DNA of 64,000 nucleotides from UBA1757 sp045627385 (GCA_045627385.1 JAZQNO010000018.1:10765-74764); one strand, 5' to 3'. Shown: positions 25,987 to 34,555, numbered from the stretch's first letter. Numbers and translations are program-made. Notes: generated by a model not told the origin, from the sequence alone.

Positions 25987-28900
25987 ATGAAAAAGTCCCA
26001 GCCCTCACTGAGCCCGCTGATGCCGAATCTGAAACCGGCACTGCGGCTGGTATTCCTCCTGACGCTTCTGCTCGGGATGACGGCCTGCGGAGAAGACACT
26101 CCCGGAGGCGACGGGCCGGAACCCGGGCCCGTTGAGCCGCAGAGCCAGTGGTATATTCGCGTCAGCCATCCGTGGGTCAGCTACCACCAGCCCATGAACA
26201 TCAAGGCCGACGGTACCTTCGAAGGCTTCCGCAGCGCCGACCTCAAAGTGGAGACCAACATGTCGGAGTGGGGCATCGAACCCGACACCGCCCAGTGGTA
26301 CAGCACCCAGAAAGGCGAAAACATCGTTTATGTCTATTTCACTCCCAACGACACCTCGCTCGAGCGCAGCGCCGGCATTGTGGTCTACGGCATCGAGGGA
26401 GACATCCGCTGCACCGACACGATGCGGCTGGTGCAGGAAGCCGGCGACGCCCGCGTCATGCTCGACAGCATCGCGTTTGACGTACCCAACAGCACCATGG
26501 TGCTTCCTCAAAGCGCCGCTGCAAGCATTTCCGGTTTCGACGAAGCCAACGGCAACTATTATTTCGCCGACGGCACTCTTCCATCGGTTTTTTCCGGCGA
26601 CAAAAGCTACATCCTCAGTCCCAACGTCACACAAGCCACCCCCAACGGAATATGCGGCCAGTATTACCTCACCAAAGACGCTGAGGGACGCGACTGCATG
26701 CACGTCATTCCCGTACCCCTTGAAAATGTCATCAGCCATCTGGACATCAGCGACAAAGTCGTCGACCTGGGCAGCCATGTGGTCGAAATCAGAGACGCCG
26801 GAGGAAAGGCACTCAAGTATGTCACCACCAAGGCTTCCGGCTCGGACCATATCGACATCAGCATTCCCAAGACCACGTTCCACAACATCGACCAGACGCT
26901 GCTGGTGACGGCCGCCGTGGGCATGTCGCTCTCCATGAAGATGAATCTGCAGATAGGCGACGGCAGTCTGGACTATTTTTCCGTCATCATCGACCCCGAC
27001 GTGACACTCGATTTGGAGATGGACGCCAGTGTGAGCCAGTCGTTTGTAGACGAGTCGTACCCCTTCTTCACGGTGCTGTGCGGAGCGTTTGCCGTAGGGC
27101 CGGTGGTCATCACGCCGCTGATCGAGTTTTCGCTGGTCATCGGAGCCGAGGGTAAGGTGGGCATGAAAGCCGGCATCCGCTACGAGAACAATTCGGGCAT
27201 CATTTTCACCTATCAGCGCGGTCAGGGCAGCGATTATGCCTTGAGAGAGAACACGGCCGGAAACCAGAAAAACAAGACCGACCTCTCGGGCAGCGTCTAT
27301 ATCGAAGGCAGCATCAGCTGCGGGCTGGACGAGAGCATTGGCTTGGGCGTCTACGGCACCATTCTCTATGCCACGGCAGGCATACAGGAAAGGGTCAAAT
27401 GCACGGCCAACATCAGCGCCGACATCGACAAGCTGGTCAAAGATCCCGATTTTCTGTACAGCACGGGGCTGTTGTTCAGCACCGACGTCACGCTGCAGGG
27501 AGTGGCCGCCCTCAAGTCGCTGGGGGCCTCGCTTTCCGATGTGAAGACACTGGAAAAACCTTATCGGCTCGATTCGATGTTCCTGTTTCCGAAGATGGAA
27601 GTGATTGAAGCCGACGTGAGCGGACGGCAGGCCCATCTGGAGATGGAAGTGGCCAACGATCTGCTGTTGCCGCTGGGCGTGGGCATCGACATGTATTGCG
27701 TGGAGCCCGGAGACAGACTCTACGACAAGGGTGTCAGCGCCGCATGGGAGATTGACGACTCGTATTTCGTGGGCAGCTATACGCTGGGCGAACAGTATCG
27801 GGTGGACCCCGTCAAAAGCCGCATCGGCAGAGACGGAAGCACTCCAGTGAACGTCTTCGGCACGACCGTTTCGCTGGGCACGCCCTCTGGACTGTACATT
27901 GTGCGGCCCTTCGTGAGCTACAACAACACCCGCCTGGAAGACAAGTCCTACAACGGCACGGCCGTTTTCTATGCCGAATCGGGCTGCGAGGAGGTATTTC
28001 GCAAAGTGCTGCTCGACATCGCCCAGTCCATCGACGTGGCCGACAGGCCAGCCGGATGGTGCTCCGACGCTCCGATTGTGAGCTGGAAGGGCGTGAGCAT
28101 CGACTACGACAGCGACAAGACTCCGGTCATGTCGGTAGATTTGAGCGGATCCAACGCCAAGGGTGTCGTTCGGGTGGGCAGCCATACCGACGGCAGCAAG
28201 TGCCTGTGGAAACTGTACAACACCGTCAGTTATGACAGTCCGTCGGCTCCGATTGACGGTCTCGACATTTCCGACCCCAATTTCGACGGATTCGACTGGA
28301 TCATCCACCGTCAACTTGAAACGCTCAGACTCAATGTGAACCGAAACTGCGAGGCTCTTGCCGTCCTGCTGAACGCGAAGCCGCAGACCGAAGTGAGTTC
28401 CGATGTCATGGACAAGCTCAAATCGCTGGAACTTTACGGGGCCAATCCCTGGTTCTCGGCTTTCCGCACGTCTCCCTCGGACAGGCTCAACTATCGGGCC
28501 CCTTCATTTCCTGCTCTGGAAAAGTTTTCCTGTCTGGGCGAAAGCAGTTTGAGTTCGCTCACGCTGACCGAAGTGCCGACGCTGCGGGAGGTGGTTGTGG
28601 AGAAGGCCGGACAGATTACAGAGTTCGTCTTCAAAGGCGAAGAGGAACTGTTTGAATTGTACGATGTGGACCAGTACCATAATCTGCAAACGCTGAAGGT
28701 GACCAACGAAACGGCCGATGCCGTCTACACCATCAGCGACTTGAAGAAGTTGACCCGCCTGGACATAACGGGAAAACGGCAACGGAAAGTTTCCGTCGAA
28801 AGGTGTTTCCCGCAGGATTTCGAACTGGCCGTCTATCCGGAGGGTACCACTTTTTCGAATGCGAACTGGCTGAACGGAACATCGGTGTTGGAAATCAAGG

Positions 28901-29367
28901 AATGCAATCTGAAGAAACTGTGGGTAAATGTTGCCATCGATACCGTCATCGTGACTGACTGCCAACGGATAGTCAATGTCGACATAGAAACATACAGTGG
29001 CAAAGTCAGTGACCTGCGGCTGGTGAATCTGCCCTTGCTGGAGAAGTTCTATGCCCGTGATTGCGGACTGAAGTCGTTCGAACTGTCCAACTTGCCTTCT
29101 CTGTTCTCCTTCGACATTTCGGAGAATCATAGTTTGCCGCGGCAGCCGGTTCCGGCCTTGTTCGACGAGGTGAGGATGCGACGCTACAATGCAGGCGAGA
29201 GCCATTATTACGACCTAGGCTACGATACCGCCTACGATTACATTTCGAAGTCGGAATACACCGATGTGGATTGGGGATTCTACTATCCCGACGAGCCCGA
29301 TTGCGGCTACCACTGGTCGCCCGAAAGGCTGGGCCTGTCCAACCCCGACCACTTGACTTGGCCCTGA
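25987..29367 (+). CDS. Large lipoprotein with BACON-like N-terminus and LRR-like C-terminus, function unknown
   Basis: A 1126-residue protein I cannot assign to a known function. The start at 25987 (MKKSQPSLSP) lies just after a promoter and gives a lipoprotein signal (LLLGMTACGED). After a Pro/Gly-rich linker (GDGPEPGPVEPQ) comes a region like a BACON domain (about residues 45-125, with VSHPWVSYHQP and TMRLVQEAGDA). The middle third is beta-rich with long amphipathic strands (VVITPLIEFSLVIGAEGKVG), reminiscent of repeated sheet structures. Residues about 770-1070 show irregular leucine-rich repeat-like periodicity (LEKFSCLGESSLSSLTLTEV, LKKLTRLDITGK, LPLLEKFYARDCGLKSFELS), similar to surface LRR proteins. 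No membrane segment besides the signal is seen. Probably cell-surface; adhesion or ligand binding is a guess. Confidence 0.7.
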   Translation: MKKSQPSLSPLMPNLKPALRLVFLLTLLLGMTACGEDTPGGDGPEPGPVEPQSQWYIRVSHPWVSYHQPMNIKADGTFEGFRSADLKVETNMSEWGIEPDTAQWYSTQKGENIVYVYFTPNDTSLERSAGIVVYGIEGDIRCTDTMRLVQEAGDARVMLDSIAFDVPNSTMVLPQSAAASISGFDEANGNYYFADGTLPSVFSGDKSYILSPNVTQATPNGICGQYYLTKDAEGRDCMHVIPVPLENVISHLDISDKVVDLGSHVVEIRDAGGKALKYVTTKASGSDHIDISIPKTTFHNIDQTLLVTAAVGMSLSMKMNLQIGDGSLDYFSVIIDPDVTLDLEMDASVSQSFVDESYPFFTVLCGAFAVGPVVITPLIEFSLVIGAEGKVGMKAGIRYENNSGIIFTYQRGQGSDYALRENTAGNQKNKTDLSGSVYIEGSISCGLDESIGLGVYGTILYATAGIQERVKCTANISADIDKLVKDPDFLYSTGLLFSTDVTLQGVAALKSLGASLSDVKTLEKPYRLDSMFLFPKMEVIEADVSGRQAHLEMEVANDLLLPLGVGIDMYCVEPGDRLYDKGVSAAWEIDDSYFVGSYTLGEQYRVDPVKSRIGRDGSTPVNVFGTTVSLGTPSGLYIVRPFVSYNNTRLEDKSYNGTAVFYAESGCEEVFRKVLLDIAQSIDVADRPAGWCSDAPIVSWKGVSIDYDSDKTPVMSVDLSGSNAKGVVRVGSHTDGSKCLWKLYNTVSYDSPSAPIDGLDISDPNFDGFDWIIHRQLETLRLNVNRNCEALAVLLNAKPQTEVSSDVMDKLKSLELYGANPWFSAFRTSPSDRLNYRAPSFPALEKFSCLGESSLSSLTLTEVPTLREVVVEKAGQITEFVFKGEEELFELYDVDQYHNLQTLKVTNETADAVYTISDLKKLTRLDITGKRQRKVSVERCFPQDFELAVYPEGTTFSNANWLNGTSVLEIKECNLKKLWVNVAIDTVIVTDCQRIVNVDIETYSGKVSDLRLVNLPLLEKFYARDCGLKSFELSNLPSLFSFDISENHSLPRQPVPALFDEVRMRRYNAGESHYYDLGYDTAYDYISKSEYTDVDWGFYYPDEPDCGYHWSPERLGLSNPDHLTWP

Positions 29368-29391
29368 CAATGACATTTTACAACGGTAAGG

Positions 29392-30744
29392 ATGATGCGT
29401 TTTTTCAAGGGTGATGCCCGTACGGTGCGGGCCAGAAAGAACATCGGGGCATCGGCTCTCATCAAAGGGGCCGACATGCTGGTGTATTTTCTGCTGGTGC
29501 CGCTGTCCATAGGCTATCTCAACAAATACGAATACGGCATCTGGCTGACGTTGAATTCTTTCCTTTCGTGGATCAACTATTTCGACATCGGTCTAGGCAG
29601 CGGTCTGAGGAACAAACTGGCCATTGCCATGGCCAACGACGACAAGGAGCGGGCACGCGCCTATGTGAGCACCACATTCTTGATGCTTATCGGGCTGATG
29701 TTGGTGATTTTCCTGCTGTTCGCACTATTGGTGAACCGCCTCGACTGGTTCTCGCTGCTGAACGTGTCGGAGGAAATCGTGCCCAATCTCAAGGAAATCA
29801 TCGTGGTGTCGTTTGCCTTCTTCTGTCTGAATTTCATTCTCAAATTCATCGGCAATGTCTATCAGGCGCTGCAGTTGCCGGCGGTGACCACGGGCCTGAC
29901 CTTCGGCGGACATCTGCTGTCACTGCTGGTGATTTTCGTCCTCACGCGGACGGTGGTACCGGGTTCGATCTTCTGGGTGGCGCTGGTCTATTCGGCGGCT
30001 CCACCGATGGTCTACGCCATTGCCTATCCGGTCACATTCTGCCGGCTGTTTCGTTTTCTCTCGCCTTCGATAAGGTATTTCCGCAAAGACAGTCTCAAGG
30101 AGGTCTTTTCGCTGAGTGTGGGATTTTTCATGCTTCAGATTGCGGGACTGGTGCTGTTCACTTTTTCCAATCTGATCATTTCCAAGATGTTCGGTCCGGA
30201 GGAGGTGACGCCTTACAACATTGTGTACCGATATTTCAGTGTGATTCCCATTCTGATGACGGTGATTCTTTCGCCGATGTGGTCGGCTGCGACCGATGCC
30301 TACGAACGTCGTGACCTGGCTTGGATCGTACGCAGCAACAGCCGGGTACGCCGCATTCTCTATGCCACGGCGGTGCTGCTGGCGATGATGGTGCTTTGTG
30401 ACAAATGGGTATATCACATTTGGATCGACCTGTGGGTGGACGAGCCGGTGACGATTCCGTCCGGGCTTTCGCTGTTCATGGCGCTGTATGTGTTCATCTA
30501 CACTTGGAGTCTGAGCTTTTCGAACTATCTCAACGGTATGGGGGCGTTGCGTCTGCAGTCGATCCATACGGTGTTTGCTGCTGTCATTTTCGTGCCGCTC
30601 TGTTATTGGCTGGGCACGCGCATGGGTGTGGCGGGCATTGTGGCCGGCATGTGTCTGACTTACCTGCCGGGGGCCGTGCTGAACACGATTCAGTTCGGTC
30701 TGCTCATGAAAGGCCGCGCCCGCGGAATTTTCGCCATCAAGTAG
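29392..30744 (+). CDS. Polysaccharide flippase (Wzx/MATE-like, MVF superfamily)
   Basis: A 450-residue multi-pass inner membrane protein with about twelve hydrophobic helices. It resembles O-antigen/capsule unit flippases, which turn lipid-linked repeat units to the periplasmic face. Typical features are the N-terminal ASALIKGADMLVYFLLVPLSIGYL, then GIWLTLNSFLSWINYFDIGLGSGLRNKLA and the mid-protein TFSNLIISKMFGPEEVTPYNI. It stands 24 bp after the large lipoprotein gene and apart from any visible sugar-transferase genes. The capsule locus starts some 27 kb away at the right end of the window, so a link to it is uncertain. Start 29392 has GTAAGGATG before it; the second ATG (29395) is equally possible. 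Confidence 0.85.
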   Translation: MMRFFKGDARTVRARKNIGASALIKGADMLVYFLLVPLSIGYLNKYEYGIWLTLNSFLSWINYFDIGLGSGLRNKLAIAMANDDKERARAYVSTTFLMLIGLMLVIFLLFALLVNRLDWFSLLNVSEEIVPNLKEIIVVSFAFFCLNFILKFIGNVYQALQLPAVTTGLTFGGHLLSLLVIFVLTRTVVPGSIFWVALVYSAAPPMVYAIAYPVTFCRLFRFLSPSIRYFRKDSLKEVFSLSVGFFMLQIAGLVLFTFSNLIISKMFGPEEVTPYNIVYRYFSVIPILMTVILSPMWSAATDAYERRDLAWIVRSNSRVRRILYATAVLLAMMVLCDKWVYHIWIDLWVDEPVTIPSGLSLFMALYVFIYTWSLSFSNYLNGMGALRLQSIHTVFAAVIFVPLCYWLGTRMGVAGIVAGMCLTYLPGAVLNTIQFGLLMKGRARGIFAIK

Positions 30745-30786
30745 CTGATTCTTCCGTCCGGGAAAAGGGAAAACGCCGTTTCTGAA

Positions 30787-31497
30787 TCAACGCATCAATC
30801 GTTTCCGTTCCTCCTCCGGAAATTTTTCTATGGCATATCTGAGCATGGTACGCGGCATGCGGGGAGCATTGGCCTCCAACCAGTGCCTCAGTCTGTCCGT
30901 ATCGCGTTTGCCTGCCTCTCTGAGCAGCCAGCCGACGGCTTTCTGAAGAAGGTCGTGGAGGGGCGGGCGCTTGTCCAAAAAGAGTTCTGCAATGGCGTAG
31001 GTATCGTCCAGTTCGCCGTTTCGGATGAACTGCATCGTCGAGACGATGCCAATCCTTTGTTCCCATAGGGTCCTGCCGTCTCTGGCCAATTCGTAGAGCG
31101 GGGTCCTGTCTTTGTCCAGAAGCCATCTGCCCAATATCTCATAGCAGCTGAGGTCGACCAGATCCCAGTTGTTGACAAATTCCGTATGCTTGAGGTAAAA
31201 GTCTACGCAGCGTTTCTGAAACGTCGGATCGTTCTTTGCGTGGCTGAACTGCCGGACAAGGGTCAGCAAGGCGGCTAGCCTGACTTCGTGGTACTCGCTG
31301 CAGATGCATTCTTCCAAACTGTCCCAGTCTGTCTGTTTCCAGCATTCTTTGACGACGGTTCTTGTCACGGGGACTTTTATGCCTAGGAATTTGTCGCCTT
31401 CGCCGTACTGTCCGGGGCCTGTCTTGAAAAAGCGCGACAGTCCGGCGACTTGGGAGGAATCGCTTTTCGAAAGCATCTGTGTGAGAAGTCTGTTCAT
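30787..31497 (-). CDS. alkD: DNA alkylation repair enzyme AlkD
   Basis: A 236-residue HEAT-like repeat protein of the AlkD family, DNA glycosylases that remove bulky or positively charged alkylated bases such as N3- and N7-alkylpurines. The catalytic set known from Bacillus cereus AlkD is matched: W111 and D115 (NNWDLVD, four apart) and R148 (LWEQRIG). N-terminal FLGIKVPVTRTVVK is also family-typical. Normal length, cytoplasmic, single gene, converging with the flippase gene; the 42-bp spacer holds only a weak 6-bp inverted repeat. A probable promoter lies at 31529-31560. Confidence 0.93.
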   Translation of the reverse strand: MNRLLTQMLSKSDSSQVAGLSRFFKTGPGQYGEGDKFLGIKVPVTRTVVKECWKQTDWDSLEECICSEYHEVRLAALLTLVRQFSHAKNDPTFQKRCVDFYLKHTEFVNNWDLVDLSCYEILGRWLLDKDRTPLYELARDGRTLWEQRIGIVSTMQFIRNGELDDTYAIAELFLDKRPPLHDLLQKAVGWLLREAGKRDTDRLRHWLEANAPRMPRTMLRYAIEKFPEEERKRLMR

Positions 31498-31528
31498 TGG
31501 GCTGGGTTTCGGTCGGTTTCGTTTGGAG

Positions 31529-31560
31529 CAAAGTTACGCAAATATGGTGAGTTCGTGAAA
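31529..31560 (-). promoter_or_regulatory. Putative alkD promoter
   Basis: Minus-strand TAACTTTG (31529-31536) fits the -7 consensus, with TTTC (31557-31560, one mismatch) 20 bases upstream. The start codon is 32 bp downstream. Confidence 0.55.
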
Positions 31561-31569
31561 CCGGCCTGT

Positions 31570-31641
31570 GCGGCGCGCTTCGCTCGACGCACAGGTCCCC
31601 GCTCTGCACCGGGATTGGCGGCGCGCTTCGCTCGCCGCACA
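31570..31641. repeat. Two copies of a 24-bp hairpin-forming repeat
   Basis: A 24-bp unit beginning GCGGCGCGCTTCGCTCG occurs at 31570-31593 and 31618-31641, 48 bp apart, with one mismatch (A31587 versus C31635). Each copy can fold: CCTGTGCG (31565-31572) with CGCACAGG (31588-31595), and GCGGCG (31618-31623) with CGCCGC (31633-31638). Non-coding; the block lies between alkD and tRNA-Ser. Confidence 0.7.
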
Positions 31642-31680
31642 TCCCTCTCGCTCCCGCGGGGCCGCTTAAAGTCCGAGCAA

Positions 31681-31794
31681 CAGACTCAGCCGGCCGTGGC
31701 CGGCTGGTTTTTCTATGCCGGCCGCCCGCTTTCAAGCGAGCTTGAAGCGGGCGATTGGCATAGAAAAAGCCTCGCTTTCGCGAGGCTGAGTCTG
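31681..31794. repeat. Nested palindrome block beside tRNA-Ser
   Basis: Several inverted repeats are nested. The outer pair is CAGACTCAGCC (31681-31691) with GGCTGAGTCTG (31784-31794). The middle pair is TTTTTCTATGCC (31708-31719) with GGCATAGAAAAA (31757-31768). The inner pair is GCCCGCTT-CAAG with CTTGAAGCGGGC (31724-31752, one bulge). Two further hairpins are AGCCGGCC-gt-GGCCGGCT (31688-31705) and AGCCTCGC-tttc-GCGAGGCT (31768-31787). Alternative pairings compete. The last hairpin serves as a tRNA terminator; the rest has no assigned role. Confidence 0.75.
31764..31787 (-). terminator. Rho-independent terminator of tRNA-Ser
   Basis: On the minus strand AGCCTCGC, loop gaaa, GCGAGGCT is followed at once by TTTT. 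It starts 20 bp after the tRNA 3' end and reads in the tRNA direction. Confidence 0.8.
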
Positions 31795-31806
31795 TGGTTG
31801 GGCTTG

Positions 31807-31895
31807 CGGAAAGTGAGGGATTCGAACCCCCGATACGACGTAATGCGTATGCCGCATTTCGAGTGCGGTCCGTTCGACCACTCCGGCAACTTTCC
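31807..31895 (-). tRNA. tRNA-Ser(CGA)
   Basis: An 89-nt class II tRNA on the minus strand. Acceptor GGAAAGT pairs with ACTTTCC, discriminator G follows. The anticodon stem CCGCA/TGCGG encloses loop CTCGAAA, so the anticodon is CGA and it reads UCG. A long variable arm (ATACG...CGTAT) confirms serine identity, and the T-arm loop is TTCGAAT. The 3' CCA is not encoded (GCAA follows). It has its own promoter (31928-31958) and terminator (31764-31787). Confidence 0.95.
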
Positions 31896-31927
31896 TTGTT
31901 TCAGGGTTCCTGGTCAGAGAACGGGCG

Positions 31928-31958
31928 CAAAGGTACAGTATTTTTTTTATCACGCAAA
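31928..31958 (-). promoter_or_regulatory. Promoter of tRNA-Ser
   Basis: Minus-strand TTTG (31955-31958), 19 bases, TACCTTTG (31928-31935): full consensus match. The tRNA 5' end is 33 bp downstream. The -33 element overlaps the 3' end of cysK. Confidence 0.8.
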
Positions 31959-32879
31959 CAGTTCGGTCGACAAATAACGTTCACCCGTATCGGGAAGAAG
32001 TACGACAATCGTTTTGCCTTCGAATTCGGGGCGGGATGCCACCTGAAGAGCCGCGGCCGCGGCACCTCCGCTGGAGATGCCCGAAAGAAGACCTTCTTCG
32101 CGGGCCAGGCGGCGGCCCATTTCGAGCGCGTCTTCGTCGGTGACGGTGAGCACTTCATCCACCACCGATGGGTCGTAGATGGCCGGAGCGAATCCGGCGC
32201 CGATGCCCTGAATCTTGTGCGCGCCGGCACGGCCCGCCGTAAGGAAGGGCGAGGATGCCGGTTCCATGCCGACGATGCGGACCGACGAGGTCAGTTCTTT
32301 CAGCCGGCGGGCTGTGCCGGTGATGGTTCCGCCCGTACCGATGCCGGCCACAAAAGCATCGATGCGGCCATCGGTGTCGCGCCAGATTTCATTGGCCGTG
32401 CCCTGATAGTGAGCCCAAGGATTGTCGGGGTTTTCGAACTGCTGCAGAATGACCGAGCCTTCGATTTCGTCGCGAAGGGCATTGGCCTTGTCGATGGCAC
32501 CCTGCATGCCATCGGCCGCCGGCGTGAGCACCACTTCGGCCCCATAGGCGGCCACCAGCCGTCGGCGTTCGAGGCTCATGTTCTCGGGCATGGTAAGAAT
32601 GAGACGATACCCCTTGAGAGCGGCCACCAATGCCAGACCGACACCCGTATTGCCGCTGGTGGGTTCGATAAGCGTGGCGCCGGGTTGCAACTGGCCGCGG
32701 ATTTCGGCATGTTCGACCATGGACAGGGCCACCCGGTCTTTGGCACTTCCGGCCGGATTGAAAGATTCGACTTTGGCCAGCAGGCGGGCGCGGATGCCGG
32801 CTTTCGAAGCGATATGGGAGAGTTCGACCAGCGGCGTGTCGCCGATGAGCGAAAGCACATCTGAAGCTATTTTTTCCAT
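31950..32879 (-). CDS. cysK: Cysteine synthase (O-acetylserine sulfhydrylase)
   Basis: A 309-residue PLP enzyme that makes cysteine from O-acetylserine and sulfide. The PLP lysine is K47 in NPAGSAKDR, the phosphate/substrate loop is EPTSGNTGVGLA, and GIGTGGTITGTARRLKE is the glycine-rich PLP phosphate-binding loop. LLSGISSGGAAAAAL near the end is also conserved. The start at 32879 (MEKIASDVLS) matches family N-termini; the upstream frame to 32930 contains the promoter and is not used. Single gene. Both sulfide-consuming routes, to cysteine here and to homocysteine at 1872-4212, are thus encoded within 30 kb. Confidence 0.94.
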   Translation of the reverse strand: MEKIASDVLSLIGDTPLVELSHIASKAGIRARLLAKVESFNPAGSAKDRVALSMVEHAEIRGQLQPGATLIEPTSGNTGVGLALVAALKGYRLILTMPENMSLERRRLVAAYGAEVVLTPAADGMQGAIDKANALRDEIEGSVILQQFENPDNPWAHYQGTANEIWRDTDGRIDAFVAGIGTGGTITGTARRLKELTSSVRIVGMEPASSPFLTAGRAGAHKIQGIGAGFAPAIYDPSVVDEVLTVTDEDALEMGRRLAREEGLLSGISSGGAAAAALQVASRPEFEGKTIVVLLPDTGERYLSTELFA

Positions 32880-32905
32880 TTTCAGACCAATGATTGTGAC
32901 AAACG

Positions 32906-32936
32906 CAAAATTCCGAATATTAAAGCACAAATCAAA
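32906..32936 (-). promoter_or_regulatory. Putative cysK promoter
   Basis: Minus-strand TTTG (32933-32936), 19 bases, GAATTTTG (32906-32913; one mismatch to TAnnTTTG). It lies 26 bp before the start codon and back to back with the plus-strand promoter at 32971. Confidence 0.55.
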
Positions 32937-32970
32937 GACAGAAAATGAAAGAGATTTTGAAGGAAAACTG

Positions 32971-33001
32971 TTTCAGTTGTGGAGCGGAAAAAGTACTTTT
33001 G
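32971..33001 (+). promoter_or_regulatory. Promoter of the polyferredoxin operon
   Basis: TTTC (32971-32974, one mismatch), 19 bases, TACTTTTG (32994-33001). This places transcription start after the ATG at 32945 and thereby supports the start codon at 33038. Confidence 0.65.
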
Positions 33002-33037
33002 CAAAGTACAAACCTGTTTACACAAACCTTTCGATCC

Positions 33038-34543
33038 ATGCTTAGAAAAATCAGAATTTCGCTGGCGGCCATCTTCTTTCTGGGGCTCAACCTGCTGCTG
33101 CTCGACTTCACCGGAGTCCTGCACACCTGGTTGGGATGGATGGCCAAGATCCAGTTCTTCCCGGCCGTAATGGCTTCTCACTTTGTCATCGTCGCCCTGC
33201 TGCTGGTGCTCACGCTGGTGCTGGGCCGCGTCTACTGTTCGGTCATCTGTCCGTTGGGCGTGATGCAGGACGTATTCGCCTTCTTCGGACGGAAAGCCAA
33301 AAAGAACCGCTACAGCTGGTCGCCGGCCAAATCATGGTTGCGCTACAGCATGCTGGCCCTGTTCGTCGTACTCGTCATTCTGGGCATCGGATCGTTGGTG
33401 GCCCTGCTGGCTCCCTACAGCGCTTACGGGCGCATCGCCCAGAATCTGTTCCAGCCTGTCTGGATATGGATAAACAATCTGCTGGCCCTCGTGGCCGAAA
33501 AGGCCGAGAGCTACGCCTTTTATCATAAGGACGTGTGGTTGAAAAGCATCAGTTCCCTGCTTGTCGCCAGCCTCACCTTCGTGGTCTTGGGATGGCTGTC
33601 GTGGCGCAACGGACGCACCTGGTGCAACACGATATGCCCGGTAGGCACTCTGTTGGGATGCCTGAGCCGTTTTTCGCTGATGCGTCCGGTCATCGACACC
33701 GACAAGTGCAACGGATGCCTCAAGTGCGCCCGCAACTGCAAAGCTTCCTGCATCGATCCCAAAGCGCACAAGATCGACTACAGCCGCTGTGTGACCTGTT
33801 TCGACTGCTTGGAAAACTGCCGTCAGGGAGCCATCAGCTACCGTTTCGTAAAACCGGCCAAGTGCGGTTTCCAAAAGGCGGACAGCCGGCCTGCTTCAGA
33901 GCAGCCGGCCGACGGTATGAGCCGCCGCGCATTCCTGGGTGTGGGCGCCATCGCCGCCACCACGCTCACGCTCGAAGCCAAGGAACGCAACGTCCGCAAA
34001 AAAGTGGCCGAATTGGAAAACAAGAAGGCACCCGAGCGTCAGACACCCATCGTGCCTGCCGGAGCGGTCAGCCAGAAGCATTTCGCCCAGCACTGCACGG
34101 GCTGCCAGCTTTGCATTTCGGCCTGTCCCAACCAGGTGCTGCGTCCTTCGGGCAAGTTCATGACTCTGCTTCAGCCCACCCTTTCGTACGAAAAGGGCTG
34201 GTGCCGTCCCGAATGTACCCGCTGCAGCGAGGTCTGCCCCAGCGGTGCCATTCTGCGCATAGGCCGTGAAGAGAAATCGTCCACGCAGATCGGTCACGCC
34301 GTCTGGATAAAGGAAAACTGCATTCCGCTCACCCAGGGCGACGCCTGCGGCAATTGCGCCCGCCATTGTCCCAACGGAGCCATCACCATGGTTCCCTCCG
34401 ACCCTGGACGACGCAATTCTCCCAAGATTCCCGTCGTCGACGAGGAACGCTGCATCGGCTGCGGCGCCTGTGAGCATGTATGTCCCTCCCGCCCCGTCAG
34501 CGCCATTTATGTGGAGGGTCATGAAATCCACAAAACCATCTAA
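33038..34543 (+). CDS. NapH-NapG-like fused membrane polyferredoxin
   Basis: A 501-residue membrane iron-sulfur protein. The N-terminal half resembles quinol-oxidising NapH: four to five transmembrane helices and the two hallmark C-x3-CP motifs (YCSVICP at C67/C71, WCNTICP at C196/C200), then two [4Fe-4S] motifs (CNGCLKCARNC, CVTCFDCLENC). After a linker comes a Tat-like SRRAFLGVGA (about 295-304). A NapG-like domain with four more cluster motifs follows: CTGCQLCISACP, CRPECTRCSEVCP, one starting CIPLTQGDACGNCARHCP, and CIGCGACEHVCP. NapH and NapG are normally separate proteins and no nitrate reductase is nearby. It probably takes electrons from the quinol pool across the membrane, with the Tat aldo/keto reductase 12 bp downstream as likely partner. 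Start 33038 is chosen because the promoter lies after the earlier ATG at 32945. Confidence 0.85.
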   Translation: MLRKIRISLAAIFFLGLNLLLLDFTGVLHTWLGWMAKIQFFPAVMASHFVIVALLLVLTLVLGRVYCSVICPLGVMQDVFAFFGRKAKKNRYSWSPAKSWLRYSMLALFVVLVILGIGSLVALLAPYSAYGRIAQNLFQPVWIWINNLLALVAEKAESYAFYHKDVWLKSISSLLVASLTFVVLGWLSWRNGRTWCNTICPVGTLLGCLSRFSLMRPVIDTDKCNGCLKCARNCKASCIDPKAHKIDYSRCVTCFDCLENCRQGAISYRFVKPAKCGFQKADSRPASEQPADGMSRRAFLGVGAIAATTLTLEAKERNVRKKVAELENKKAPERQTPIVPAGAVSQKHFAQHCTGCQLCISACPNQVLRPSGKFMTLLQPTLSYEKGWCRPECTRCSEVCPSGAILRIGREEKSSTQIGHAVWIKENCIPLTQGDACGNCARHCPNGAITMVPSDPGRRNSPKIPVVDEERCIGCGACEHVCPSRPVSAIYVEGHEIHKTI

Positions 34544-34555
34544 TCGGACATTGCT

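Noticed and set aside
26005..28314. 769-codon minus-strand frame opposite the large lipoprotein gene
   Set aside because: Rich in Val/His/Asp/Gly with no recognisable domain, whereas the plus-strand product has a promoter, lipobox and domains.
31688..31712. Plus-strand terminator (AGCCGGCC-gt-GGCCGGCT then GGTTTTTC)
   Set aside because: No plus-strand gene lies upstream for it to end (alkD is on the minus strand), so it was kept only as part of the palindrome block.
31450..31977. 175-codon plus-strand frame through the palindrome block and tRNA
   Set aside because: It translates repeats (AARFARRT occurs twice) and runs antisense through the tRNA, so it is not a gene.
32945..33037. Earlier start for the polyferredoxin with a CFSC motif
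   Set aside because: A good promoter lies at 32971-33001, after this ATG, and the family N-terminus begins at 33038.
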